A DNA stretch of 64,000 nt from Neoceratodus forsteri (taxonomy: Eukaryota > Chordata > Ceratodontiformes > Ceratodontidae). A program made the position numbers and the translations under genes. Below, piece by piece: positions 32,690 through 43,076 of this stretch. The stretch's first letter is position 1. Each line of letters begins with the position of its first letter. The stretch is taken from assembly GCA_016271365.2 (NCBI GenBank), contig CM057452.1, positions 1,242,571,001 to 1,242,635,000 of the forward strand, written 5' to 3'. Under the pieces are notes generated by a model. The model did no database searches and was not told the origin of the DNA. It worked only from the letters and a program-made list of their open reading frames with translations.

Positions 32690-34190
32690 GTGGGAACACA
32701 GGGCCCTTTGGGTCCCGAGCTCCGACCAACTTGTAAGTGTCAAGCCACATTACACACCCAATGACTAAAAAGTACATTCACAACAGCAAGGTCAGCCACC
32801 AAACAAATGTTAATCTAGTAGAACAATAGAAAACGCTGTCCAAAAAATGTAAACTACGCCACACAATATCTCCACAAAAAATATACTGTCTGACAAGTAA
32901 ATACCTCTATGAACATCTACAGGACATGCCATCAACACCCTCCAAATTTCAAGTAGATAGACCAAACTGTGTCCAAGATATGACATGTCAAAATTTGAAA
33001 TTTTCATTCATCAGAACGGCACAGTTCTGCACCTGTTGACATTGTTTCCTCGCATCTAGATTACTGCAGTGCTCTACATCTAGGGTTGCCAGGGGTAGAC
33101 CTCTGCCACCTGCAGCTGGTGCAGAATGCTGCAGCCAGGTTGTTGACTGGGCTACCAAGAACTTGCCACATCACACCTGTTCTGCATGAACTGCACTGGC
33201 TGCTGGTGCATTGGAGGATTACCTTCAAGGTCACACTGCTGACCTATAAGACCCTACACAGACAGAGACTATGCTACTTGCAAGATCTCTTTCGGCCCTA
33301 CCGCTCTCTCCGCCCACTCCATTCCACCGAAGAGGGATTGCTTGAGATTCCCAAGGTTCCCCTTCAATCTTCTGGGGCCAGAGCCTTTTCTTTTGTGGTT
33401 CCAGCCCTGTGGAATTCTCTACCTCATCAGATTAGGAAGTGCCCGTCCACAGAATCCTATAAGGCTTCTTTGAAGAGCTTTTTGTTTGTATCAGCTTTTG
33501 ATTAGTTCTGACTTTGCTGCCATTTCAACTGTGTTTATATTTTATATTCTATTTATTATTGATGTATGTTTTTTACGAATTTGCACTTTGGCATTTGAAA
33601 AGTTCAATATAAATAAATTATGATTTGATTTGATTTAGCACACACAATGTCTGAAAACTACATCCATGACACTAAGGCTAGGTATCCTATCAATTTCAAG
33701 CCACCACCACAAGCAAAACGCTGTCCGCAGAACGTATACTGCACCATGTCATATCTCCACCAACAAAATATTTTCTGACAAGGAAACACTGTAGTTTACA
33801 TCCACAGGACATGCCGTCAACACCCTCTAAATTTCAAGTGAAAAGACCAAACCGTGTCCAAGATATAACATTTTAACATATGAGATTTTCATTCGTCAGA
33901 CTGGCACAGTTCTGCACCTGTTGACATTTAACACACACAACAACTGAAAACTACATCCATGATACTAAGGCTAGGTATCCTATTAACTTCAAGCCACCAC
34001 CACAAGCAAAACACTGTCTGCAACACGTAAAGTGTGCCTTGCAATTTCTCCGAAAAAAAATTTTCTCTGACAAGTAAACTCCATAATTCACATCTATAGT
34101 ACATGCCATAAACACCCTCTAAATGTCAAGTAAAAAGACCAAACTGTTTCTGAGATATTCAATGTTGAAGATTGGTAAAAAATTCCTATC
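32690..34190 (+). repeat. Long-period tandem repeat, ~290 bp units, interrupted
   Basis: Units contain CTAGGTATCCTAT, AAGCCACCACCACAAGC, CATCTCCAC-type words, GACATGCC-TCAACACCCTC, AAATTTCAAGT and GACCAAACNGTGTCCAAGAT, and end CTGCACCTGTTGACATT. Units are at about 32740-33039, 33640-33930 and 33931-34190. The first two are split by an L2 fragment. No coding sequence; satellite-like. Confidence 0.8.
33040..33639 (+). mobile_element. L2-type LINE 3' fragment inserted in the tandem array
   Basis: One open frame (33042-33505) reads SSHLDYCSALHLG, LQLVQNAAARLLTGLPRTCH, ITPVLHELHWLLVHWRITFK, GARAFSFVVPALWNSLPHQI and YKASLKSFLF, the L2-type C-terminal domain with no stop. The copy ends CAATATAAATAAATTATGAT with GATTT repeats. 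The array sequence is cut after CTGTTGACATT and resumes TAGCACACAC, so the fragment is a clean 5'-truncated insertion, and it is younger than the other L2 copies. Confidence 0.88.
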
Positions 34191-35055
34191 TATTTCATTA
34201 TAAAAAATCTGGCCATCTTGTCCTTCCCTCGCGATCAAAGATGGTGATCAAAGAATTTCATTGTCAAAGAATTTGCAGGCTCATGATCAAAGAATTGGAA
34301 GCCTCATGAACAAAGAATTAAAAATCTCATAAATAAAAAACATTATGGAATTGCGGTATACCACCACCATGGTTCAACAGAACGAAGCCCCTTGAGTAAA
34401 ACCCACCCTCATTTGACTTCCTAGGACACCCTTGGGCTGAGAAAATTGTTTTTAAATTGGGCCATCTTGTCCCTTGCTCACAATGCATGATCGCGATCAA
34501 AGAATCTCATGATCAAAGAATTTGCAGGCTCATGAACAAAGAATTAAAAATGGTGAAATGCAAATTTTTCACCCATTTGAACCAAACCAATGGCATGCCT
34601 TGATAGAATGGACCATCCTGAGCAAAACCTACCCTAATTTGTGTCCTAGCCCACCCCTGAGCCAAGATATTAGTGTTTTTAGGTCACGATGCAAGATCGC
34701 GATCAAAGAATCTCACAATCAAAGAATTTGCAGGCTCTCGATCAAAGATCTTCAGCAAGCCACGAATTAAGATTTTAAAAGCTTACAACTCTATTTTTTG
34801 AGTGATTTGGATGAAACCAAAGGCATGGCTCAATAGATTGGTGCCCCCTGGTAAAACCCAACCAAGTTTTAATTCAGAAGTGATCCCTGAGCCGAGATAT
34901 TCGTGTTTTTCCAATCGGAAATTAAAAAACAAGGTGGCGGACCTCGCGATCAAAGAATTTTTGAAAATTCTCTGAGACAAAGATTCTTGAACAGTGAGGT
35001 AGCAAATTCTTTGATCACCAGGTGGGACGAGCTTGCCAGAACCCCATTCTTTGTT
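34191..35055 (+). repeat. Tandem repeat, ~240-260 bp units, rich in GATCAAAGAATTT
   Basis: Three to four units share GCGATCAAAGAATCTCA, GATCAAAGAATTTGCAGGCT, GAATTAAAA, ACCAAA-GGCATG, AAAACC-ACC and GAGCC-AGATATT-GTGTTTTT. Starts are near 34235, 34490 and 34695, with a partial unit at 34945. The GATCAAAGAATTT word recurs more than ten times. Confidence 0.75.
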
Positions 35056-35060
35056 CACAA

Positions 35061-35278
35061 GGGAGGCAGTATAGTCCAGCAGTTTAAGGCTCTGAACTGC
35101 AAATCTGGTGACATTCAGCAAAGCAAACCTGGGTTTGAATCCCAGAGCTTCCACTTACATACTGTGTGACCCTGAGCAAGTCAGTTAACTTCCCTGTGCT
35201 CCCAGATCGTGCCTGTAAAAAAGCTTTCAGATTAGTGTGCTAATCCTGGTTAAATACAACTAAAAAAAAAATACATAT
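35061..35278 (+). mobile_element. MIR-type CORE-SINE, copy 1
   Basis: The tRNA-like head has A-box TAGTCCAGCAGTTTAAGG and B-box GGTTTGAATCC. It is followed by TGTGTGACCCTGAGCAAGTC and TTAACTTCCCTGTGC, the CORE region shared by MIR and related SINEs. The tail is A-rich. RNA polymerase III would transcribe it, and L2-type LINE machinery is the usual partner. Confidence 0.85.
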
Positions 35279-35690
35279 AAATTTTCCCATTGACTTATAA
35301 TGGGAACTTAAAACTGGCATAACGTTTGAATGCCTTAATATTTTTTCACCAAACAAAAAGCGGCATGTTTAGCCACCAAAGCCCTTTCAAACACACCATC
35401 TCACAGAACAGCACACCACACCACAGCCACGCACGGCCACGTCCAAAATTTAAAAAGCTGCCTCCAAGAACAGATCATTTTGCATTTTTCTGTGTTTTCG
35501 TACACAAAGACCGTAAGTCCGACCAAAATGAAATTTGGCAGATAAAGAGATCTATCATACACCATCACGCTTTCCAAAGTTCAGTCAAATCTGCTTAAAA
35601 GGGTTAAAAGTTATTAATGCACAAACTTTGGACTTTAGTATGTAAGTGACCACTGAACCCTAGCTATAGTGGTGCGACTGCGCCACTGTA
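35279..35690. other. Sequence related to the palindrome arms
   Basis: Words such as CCCATTGACTTATAATGGGA and TAATATTTTTTCACCAAAC also occur in both arms of the large palindrome (38205-38270 and 38940-39020). It is therefore a diverged member of the same repeat complex. No coding frame is supported. Confidence 0.5.
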
Positions 35691-35720
35691 ATATACATAT
35701 ATATGTATATATAAATATTA

Positions 35721-36078
35721 GAGGCAAAAAACTCTGTTTAATGCATCAGTTAGGGTTGTTCCACAGTGACAAAAGCAAGGAAATTCAGTGTTAGGGTTGA
35801 AAACCTCCCTTGGACCCCCCAGCCCACCCCCCCAACCAACATCATAGTGCGCCATGGGGTCATTGGCCCTTTCTCACACCCCATCACATGTGTAAAGAAT
35901 CTGAGGTGTAGGAAAATGAGGTGAGAGTTAGGACCAATGACCTCATGGTGCACCACAATGCCAGTTGAGGGGGTGGGCTTTGGGGTCCAAGGGGGTTTTC
36001 AACCCTAATACCAAATTTCCTTACTTTTGTCACTGTGGAACAACTCTAACTGATGCATTAAATGGAGACTTTTGCCTC
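35721..36078 (+). mobile_element. Palindromic element P, copy P6
   Basis: 358 bp, TA-flanked, with ends GAGGCAAAAAACTCTG and GGAGACTTTTGCCTC. The arms carry CAGTTAGGGTTGTTCCACAG, TGTTAGGGTTGAAAACC and their complements. The loop near 35886 reads CATGTGTAAAGAATCTGAGG. (TA)-rich sequence lies left and the shared ATTTCCCTTCTTTTTTAGA right. It is the outer left module of the large palindrome. Confidence 0.85.
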
Positions 36079-36184
36079 TAATTTCCCTTCTTTTTTAGAA
36101 TGATGATGAGAAATAGTGAATGTAATGTGGCAGAAAGGGCCCCACACTCCCACCACATGATGTCTTGTGACATAGTAACAGGAA

Positions 36185-36830
36185 AAGCAACACAAACAGA
36201 AGCACCAACAGTGGTGCACATGGTAATGCAAACGTAAATGGTAAAGGAAACGCTAATAGAAAAGCAAGCACAAAGTGATGCCGAAGTGAACAGTGACGCA
36301 AACGGACATCGAAGCAAGTACAAAAACACAACTGGTAAAATGGACAATGATGGCAGCAGTATTTAAAATGGAAACGTTAAGTGTCACAGCAAAAAGAACG
36401 CAAAGGGGAACAGAAATGGAAATGAGAACGCAAGCGCACACGTAAACGGTAACAGCAACAATAACACCAAAGCAAACAGAAATGTAAAAGGAAACACACG
36501 CACATGGAAACGCAAACTGTAATGTGCACGGACACAGTAAAGGAATTGCAAATGCAAATGGTAACAGGAACAGCAAGGAAGATGCAAAATGAAAGAGAAA
36601 TGGAAATGCAAATGAAAGGGCTGCCGTAAACAGAAATGGCAATGCGCATGGTGACGCAAACAAAAACACAAAGAGAAACAGTAGTGTAAATGCAAATGGT
36701 AACAGTAATGAAAACACAAGCGCAAATGACAACCAAAGGGTAATGCACATGGTGGTGTAAACGGGAACATAAGTGCAAACGGTGACAGAAACGCAAGTTG
36801 AAACAGTAACTGCAACAGTAATGGAAGTGC
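36185..36830. repeat. Degenerate hexanucleotide repeat, left arm
   Basis: More than 100 consecutive 6-mers follow a loose pattern such as TGCAAA, TGGAAA, CAGAAA, TGGTAA. This period produces long stop-free frames of alternating hydrophobic residues on the minus strand, which are not genes. The inverse copy is at about 40010-40750. Confidence 0.7.
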
Positions 36831-36834
36831 ATAT

Positions 36835-37400
36835 CCTGTTTTTTTTTGGGGGGGGTATTATTTTTTCTCTCTATTTCAGAGCTCTGGCTATGACCTCCGC
36901 CCTCCGTTGTTCCCCCCAGTGCCATCCCCAGATATCAGACCCCCTTCCTTGTGCACCCCGTGACTTACACTTCGCAGCAGGGTGGTGGGGAGTGACTCAA
37001 CCCACCACAACAGATCCATGCCAGGGAAGTGCCCTTCCAGGAATGGTGCCACGGGGGAACAATTTTGTGCTGCTGGGCTCACTTTTTCGCTGTTTTCCTC
37101 CCGGCTGGTCATGGCGTGCAATGAGCGCAGCGACTGGGTGCACGCACTCCTGTGCGTCCCAATGCCGCCTGCCATGTCCCACCATAGCTTCAGCTTACGT
37201 GTTGTCAACCCCAGCCTCCGCTAGGGGTCAGGCAAGCCCTGGCCGCCCAAATCCCCCCCTCCTCGGAGATGGAGAGCAGTCCCTTGGATGCTCAATCCAT
37301 CTCCTCCCTGCCGACCCACAGCAACCCATGCCCGTTCCCGAACAAGGGGCCGGCGTGGCGCGAGGTGTGGCGACCAGCTCCTCAAGCCTCAGCGCCACCG
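36835..37400. other. GC-rich insert present in only one palindrome arm
   Basis: The segment between the simple repeat and CTGTTTTTGCTGAACAGTTG has clearly higher GC and CpG than its surroundings, and the right arm (39960-40010) has no counterpart. It starts after a T-rich tract ending TTTCAG|AG, acceptor-like, and holds a plus frame reading through it. No family was recognised in any frame. It could be a captured exon or an unrelated insertion. Confidence 0.45.
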
Positions 37401-38579
37401 GGCTGGTGCATACCCTGTTTTTGCTGAACAGTTGCATACAGAAACACAGTGTGTACAAAGAATGTATGCATTGTAATGGGCATCGAGGCTGAAAATGACC
37501 ATTGGAAGTACTTGATTGCTAATATCTCAGCAACCGCACGACGTAGAAAAAAAATTTAAATTTCACAAAAATCATGATTTTCCTGGCTAGGATTTTGCTT
37601 TTACATACTCACAACAAAAAATCTGTATCTCACATCGTTTTTGAGACACGAGCCCCGGAAGGCGTGGCGTATGCCACCATGTTAGTCTAAGGGGAAAACA
37701 AATGCCAACTTTGGAGTACTGTGACTTTGCAGCCATGCAATATTTTTTCACCAAACCACCAAGAAGCACATTTGTGAGATGTTGTCTGCGTTTCCTCCAA
37801 ATTTCAGGCCAAAAGACCTAACCATTCTTTTGCAGCAAGGTGGCAAAGAACTCCTGTCATTTTGGCCAAAGTGTAGCAAAGTACTTTCATGATTTGCGAA
37901 AGCTTTCACACAGATTTACAAAAGTGTCGTGAGCACGAAAGTACTTTGCAAAAGTACTTTTTCCAGAACTTTGAAAAACATATTTCTGGGGTGTTTAACC
38001 CCAAAATAATGACATGGCTAGCATCCTCGGGCTACATCTAGGTGAACACAAAAATAATTGTGTCCCTAGATGGTCTCAATTTTAAATGCCAAGCATTTTT
38101 CTGATCACCAACTGAAAACAAAAAGGTCTATTTGCAAAAGTACTAGGGCCATTTGTGACATTAAAAAGTGCATTTGCGAAAGTGTTGAACTTTTTGTTAA
38201 CTTTTCCCATTGACTTATAATGAAAACTTGTTTTTGAATAACTTTTGAACCGTTCAATATTTTTTGACAAAATCTTCCAAATGTACATCGTGCACCATGG
38301 CCGCATGTTCCCTGAAGTTTTTGGACTGCTCATGCAAACCATGTGACCTGTGGGCACGAGCAAAGAATCCACCATATAGCGTAAATGCACACACAGATCA
38401 CGCTTAATAACTTCACAGACGTATATCCAACTGGTACGAAACTTGGCAGATCCCGAGATGTATGGTTCTTGATTGTGCATTCTAAATTTCAGGCAACTCT
38501 GCTGAACAGTTGCAAAGGTATTAAGGTGTAAAGTTTGACCCTTTAACCTTAAGAGGTTTCCTCAACTTAACTATGGTAG

Positions 38580-38583
<4 letters not shown>

Positions 38584-38622
<39 letters not shown>
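38584..38622. repeat. (TA)n at the palindrome centre
   Basis: A pure TA run is flanked on the left by ATGGTAGCAC and on the right by ATGGTAGCACGGTAGTGCTA, itself palindromic. Confidence 0.95.
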
Positions 38623-38626
<4 letters not shown>

Positions 38627-40094
38627 GGTAGCACGGTAGTGCTACCATAGTTAGGGTTGAGGAGCCATTTCCATGTTAAACCCCAAAACTTTGCACCTTA
38701 ATAATTTTGCAACCATTTGACAGATTTGGCTGAAATTTAGAATACACAATCAAGAGCCATAGGCCTTGGCATCTGCCAAGTTTTGTACCAGTCGAATACA
38801 CAGCTGCAGAGTTATTAAGCGTGATTTGCATGCGCTTTTACACTTTTTCTGGAATTCTATGGTAGTGCGTACAGGTCGCACGGTTTGCGCGACTGGCCCA
38901 AAATCTTCAGGGAACGTGTGGCTAGGGTCCCCGATGTGCCTTTTGAAGATTTGGTGAAAAAATATTAAATGGTTCAAAAGTTATTCAAAAAACAATTTCC
39001 AATTATAAGTCAATGGGAAAAGTTAACAAAAAGTTCAACACTTTCGCAAATGCATTTTTACTTTCTCAAATGAGCCTGTTACTTTCACAAATCAGCCATT
39101 TTGTTTTCAGTTGGTGATTAGAAAATGCTTGCCATTTAAATTTGGGACCCTCTAGCAACCTAATTATTTTTGTATTCACCTAGTCGGACCCTAAGGATGC
39201 TAGCCATGTCAGTATTTTGTGGTAAAACACCCCAGAAATATGTTTTTCAGATTTCTGGAAAAAGTACTTTTGCAAAGTACTTTTATGCTCACGAAAGTGT
39301 TGCAAATGTTTATAAAGCTGCAATTGCTGACAGTAATTTTCTAGTCTGTGGAAAATGACAGCAATTCTTTGGCACTGCACTGCAAAAGAACCGTTGGGAG
39401 TTTTGGGCTGAAATTTGAGGAACGCAGCTGACATCTCTCAGATGTGCCTTTCAGTGCTGTATTGAAAAATATTACATGGCAGCAAAGTTATGGCACTCCA
39501 AAGTTGATGGTTTTTCCCATAGGATAACATTACGGCGCCCGATGCATTACAGGAATCCTTTGGCACCCTGCTGCAAAATAACGGTTTGGTCTTTTTTCCT
39601 GAAATTTGGAGGGAAGACAGACAACAGCCCACAGATGTGCCTTTCAGTGGTTTGGTGAAAAAATATTACAGGGAGGCAAAGTTATGGTGCTCTGAACTTC
39701 TCTTTTTTTCCCTTAGGATATCATTACGGCGTTCGCCGCACCTTTCAGGGCCCGTATCTCGGAAACGGTGCGAGATACAGACTTTTCATTGAAAAATTTC
39801 TTAGCTCCCTACTGGGTGCTAAGTACAAAACTAGCCAGGACAGTCATAAATCATACGACTTTTAAATTTTTTTTCTACGTCGTACAGTTCCTGAGATATA
39901 ACCTATTTAGTATTCCAAGTCCTCATTTTCTGCTCCGATACCCATTCTTATGCATACATTCTTTGTACTCACTGTCTTTCTCTATTCAGCTTTTGGGGAA
40001 AACCAGCCTGTGCGCTTACATTACTGTTACCATTGCCCTTTCCGCTTGTGGTTCCATGCCCGTTTCACTTACCGTTGACGTCTACACCACCACG

Positions 40095-40790
40095 TGCGTC
40101 ATCCTTTGCATTTTCATTTGCACTTGCGTTTCTGTTATTTTTTGACATTTGTGTCTACAGTACTGTTTCTCTTTCTGTTTCACTTTGTGTCACCATGCCC
40201 ATTGACATTTCCGTTTGCAGGCACCATGTTACTATGTGACAAGACATCACGTGGCACACCGTTCCCATCTACGCCACCGTGTTTGTTACCCGTTCTGTTC
40301 TCATTCGCACTCGCGTTACCTTGTGCGCCACTGTTAGCACTTCTGTTTGCGTTGCTGTTCCTGTTACTATGCCACAAGACATCATGTGGTGGGAGTGCGG
40401 GTCCCATTGGGCCCCATGCTCCCGCTGCTGCATTACGTGCCAGGAGCGCAGGGCCCTATGTGCGTTATCCTTTGTGTTTTCATTTGCCCTTGCATTTCTG
40501 TTATTTTTTGCCATTTGTGTCTACAGTATTGTTTCTCTTTCTGTTTCATTTTGCATCACCATGCCCATTGACATTTCCGTTTGCAGGCACCATGTTACTA
40601 TGTGACAACACATCATGTGGCAGACTGTTCCCTTCTATGCCACTGTGTGCATTGCCCTTTCTGTTGTCATCTGCTCTTGTCTTACCATGTGCGCCACTGT
40701 TAGCACTTCTGTTTGCATTGCTCTTCCTGTTACTATGCCACAATACATCATGTGGTGAAACATGAGCCCAAGGGCCCAGGCTCCCATAAA
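40095..40790 (+). repeat. 366-bp tandem duplication in the right arm
   Basis: GCGTCATCCTTTGCATTTTC at 40096 recurs as GCGTTATCCTTTGTGTTTTC at 40462. The following ~330 bases, including GACATTTCCGTTTGCAGGCA and ACCATGTTACTATGTGACAA, repeat in order. A 223-codon frame runs across both units but is explained by the hexamer repeat. The left arm seems to have a single unit. Confidence 0.8.
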
Positions 40791-40836
40791 ATACATTCAC
40801 TATTTCTCATTATCATTCTCAAAAAGAAGGAAATTA

Positions 40837-42876
40837 GAGGCAAAACTCCATTTAATGCATTAGTTAGGGTTGTTCCACAGCGACAAAGTGAGAATTCTCT
40901 TGTTAGTTGAAAACCCTAACTCCGAATTCACCCCCCCAGACCCAACCACACACAGACACACACACACACATGCAAGTATGGGGGAGGACCAAGTCAACAC
41001 AACCAATGACAGACATCCAACAGCAGGTGACAGAAATAACAAACAATTGTCTAAATGTACTACGAGACATCCTCACCCACCTGACCAGGTACTGCATGCT
41101 CAGTGGAGATCAACAGCAAAACTGAGGCCATGTACACCAAATGTACACATCCCTGATTGCAGCTGCACGCAACGTACCACACTTAGTAGTTGCATGGCCT
41201 TACCTACCAGTGCCCCATACCACACCACAACTGGTACTGTGCCATTAGTCAATATAAATGCTGAAGGTGCATGATGACAGTTGTAGAAAGGTTTTAACAC
41301 TAGTGAGTATACATTAATTAAGAGAAGTACTTAAATTAACTACAAGACACTAGCATGCTCAAGATAAAAGTAGTGTTACATTTAGTATGTGATTTACATA
41401 GTAGTACATTTACTGCAACGGTTTACTCAAGATAGAGAGACTGATGTAAACGTATGGAAAAGCATTGCCTTTTCAACGTTGTGAAATTCATACTGCCAGT
41501 ATCAGATGCATTCTTACTGATGAAGGTGTACTGCTGATGTACATACATAGACCTTCAGTGTGTTTCAATACTAAAGATGCAGTAAGTATTCTTTGTAAGA
41601 AACAGTGTAATTGCATGGATCAGGCCAAGCAACTTCGAAATATCATAGCACTACTGAGCCAACAATGACGTACCTGTATCGAAGATGAATATAGGATAGA
41701 TTTTCCTGTAGGCACTTACTGAGTATGTTGTACCTGATAAAAATAATCTCATTGCATCTGTGATGACTAACTTATTCAAATAGTAATACATTTACTATTG
41801 TTGAAATGAGTGATCTATGCCACTTATGGACACAGTGTAATTTTTTTTAACAGTTGTTTCATACTCAGGCTGTAAGCCTAGTGTTTGGGTTTGCCACACT
41901 TCTGTCAATGATGCTATAAAAGTGATAACTATGTTAATTGTGGTACAACAGGAATCAAGTAGGTATGGTGTAGATATAAACAGAATGTCTTTTAGTATTG
42001 ATTTAACTCACAATGGGCTAAGTGTACTAGGACAGCAGGGGTTATTCTCTATCACTGACTCTGTCAGTTATAATCACACACTAAGGTTTCGATGACTGTA
42101 ATGATCAAGTTACACTGTTCATCTTCATGAGTTCATATTCACAGCCATTCTCCAGTAACTAGACAGTGTATGGTGTAACTGGGTGGGACACTGTGTTGCA
42201 AAGCTGCTGCAGTGCCTAAGAGAGGGAGAGTATCTACTCATAAAGACAATTAAGCAATAAGGCATGACCAACAGTTATGTTAAATGGTCTGTTAATCACC
42301 CTGTAGGGGTTTAATGTTGAATGAGGCATAGCTGAGTGCCACATGTCACTAGACAGTGATAAACTGACCATTAACATAATACCTGGGAGTGGCTTATTGC
42401 TATCATAATAAAACTGTTTTTTAAACAACATTAAACCATGTTCATCACATGGTTAGGTTCTACATGTATGTTAATAAAAACTAAACATAAGGCTGTTACA
42501 ATGTTTACAGTCAATTAGAAAGCTGCATTTCTCAAACCCTTGTTATAATCAGAGATATTATACCTGTACAACTCTTTGGTTTTGCTGAACTCTACTGCTT
42601 AGGTGGCCCACCACATGTGGTGTGGTCGGTGTGGGGCATCGGTAGGTAAGGCCATGCAACTACTAAATGTGGTACGTTGTGTGCAGCTGCAATCAGGGAT
42701 GTGTACATTTGGTGTACATGGCCTCAGTTTTGCTGTTGATCTCCACTGAGCATGCAGTACCTGGTCAGGTGGGTGGGGATGTCTCGTACTACATTTAAAC
42801 AATTGTTTGTTATTTCTGTCACCTGCTGCTGGATGTCTGTCATTGGTTGTGTTGACTTGGTCCTCCCCCATACTTG

Positions 42877-42913
<37 letters not shown>

Positions 42914-43020
42914 TGCTGGGGGGGGTGAATTCGGAGTTAGGGTTTTCAACCCTAACAGCATTCTCACTTTGTCACTGTGGAACGTTCCCTAACTAATGCA
43001 TTAAACAGAGTTTTTGCCTC
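40837..43020. mobile_element. Expanded P element (P7/P8), 2184 bp with ~400 bp inverted repeats
   Basis: The ends are GAGGCAAAACTCCATTTAAT and TAAACAGAGTTTTTGCCTC, flanked by TA on both sides (40835-40836, 43021-43022). The outer 120 bases of each end are P arms. Inside them, a CA/GT tract and ~270 further bases are again inverted copies (40965-41232 and 42604-42930). The central 1.37 kb is unique and non-coding as far as I can see. This looks like a P element whose loop was replaced by another inverted-repeat unit. TA duplication would fit a mariner-like mechanism. Confidence 0.82.
40907..41125 (+). other. Open frame carried in both inverted repeats of the 2.2 kb element
   Basis: The frame includes MTDIQQQVTEITNNC, LNVLRDILTHLTRYCML and SGDQQQN before a stop. 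The right repeat encodes almost the same peptide on the minus strand (about 42740-42860). A second overlapping frame (SMGEDQVNTTNDRHP) is also shared. The QQQ...EI.NN...L..IL pattern looks like a short coiled coil of the sort at the C-terminus of transposon-borne DNA-binding proteins, but the match is weak and could be chance. Confidence 0.25.
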
Positions 43021-43024
43021 TATC

Positions 43025-43025
<1 letters not shown>

Positions 43026-43074
<49 letters not shown>
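43026..43074. repeat. (TA)n right of the 2.2 kb element
   Basis: The TA run begins five bases after the element end, completing the (TA)n-P arrangement on the outer right side of the large palindrome. Confidence 0.95.

Positions 43075-43076
<2 letters not shown>

Larger units (their letters stand above)
36079..40836. mobile_element. Large palindrome, ~2.2-2.5 kb arms around (TA)n
   Basis: The left arm 36079-38583 and the right arm 38625-40836 are inverted copies (~75-85% identical in the parts compared by eye). Matching outer blocks are TAATTTCCCTTCTTTTTTAG with GAGAAATAGTGAATGTA, and CACATGATGT with ATAGTAACAGGAA. Inner blocks are TTTTTGTTAACTTTTCCCAT, AATAACTTTTGAACCGTTCA and CTATGGTAGCAC at the centre. 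The left arm alone holds a GC-rich insert (about 36835-37400). No transposase or other recognisable gene is inside. Open frames are by-products of simple sequence. Confidence 0.85.

Noticed and set aside
35061..35135. tRNA gene
   Set aside because: A and B boxes are present but the cloverleaf is not intact and a CORE region follows, so it is a SINE head.
36253..36925. Long minus-strand hydrophobic frames that look like multi-pass membrane proteins
   Set aside because: They come from the degenerate hexamer repeat; three frames are open at once and the inverse arm shows the same.
36773..37492. 239-codon plus frame through the GC-rich insert
   Set aside because: Crosses the boundary between simple repeat and insert, and no recognisable domain; the insert itself is kept as a finding.
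40094..40765. Plus-strand 223-codon frame
   Set aside because: Spans a 366-bp tandem duplication of the hexamer repeat; no protein motif.
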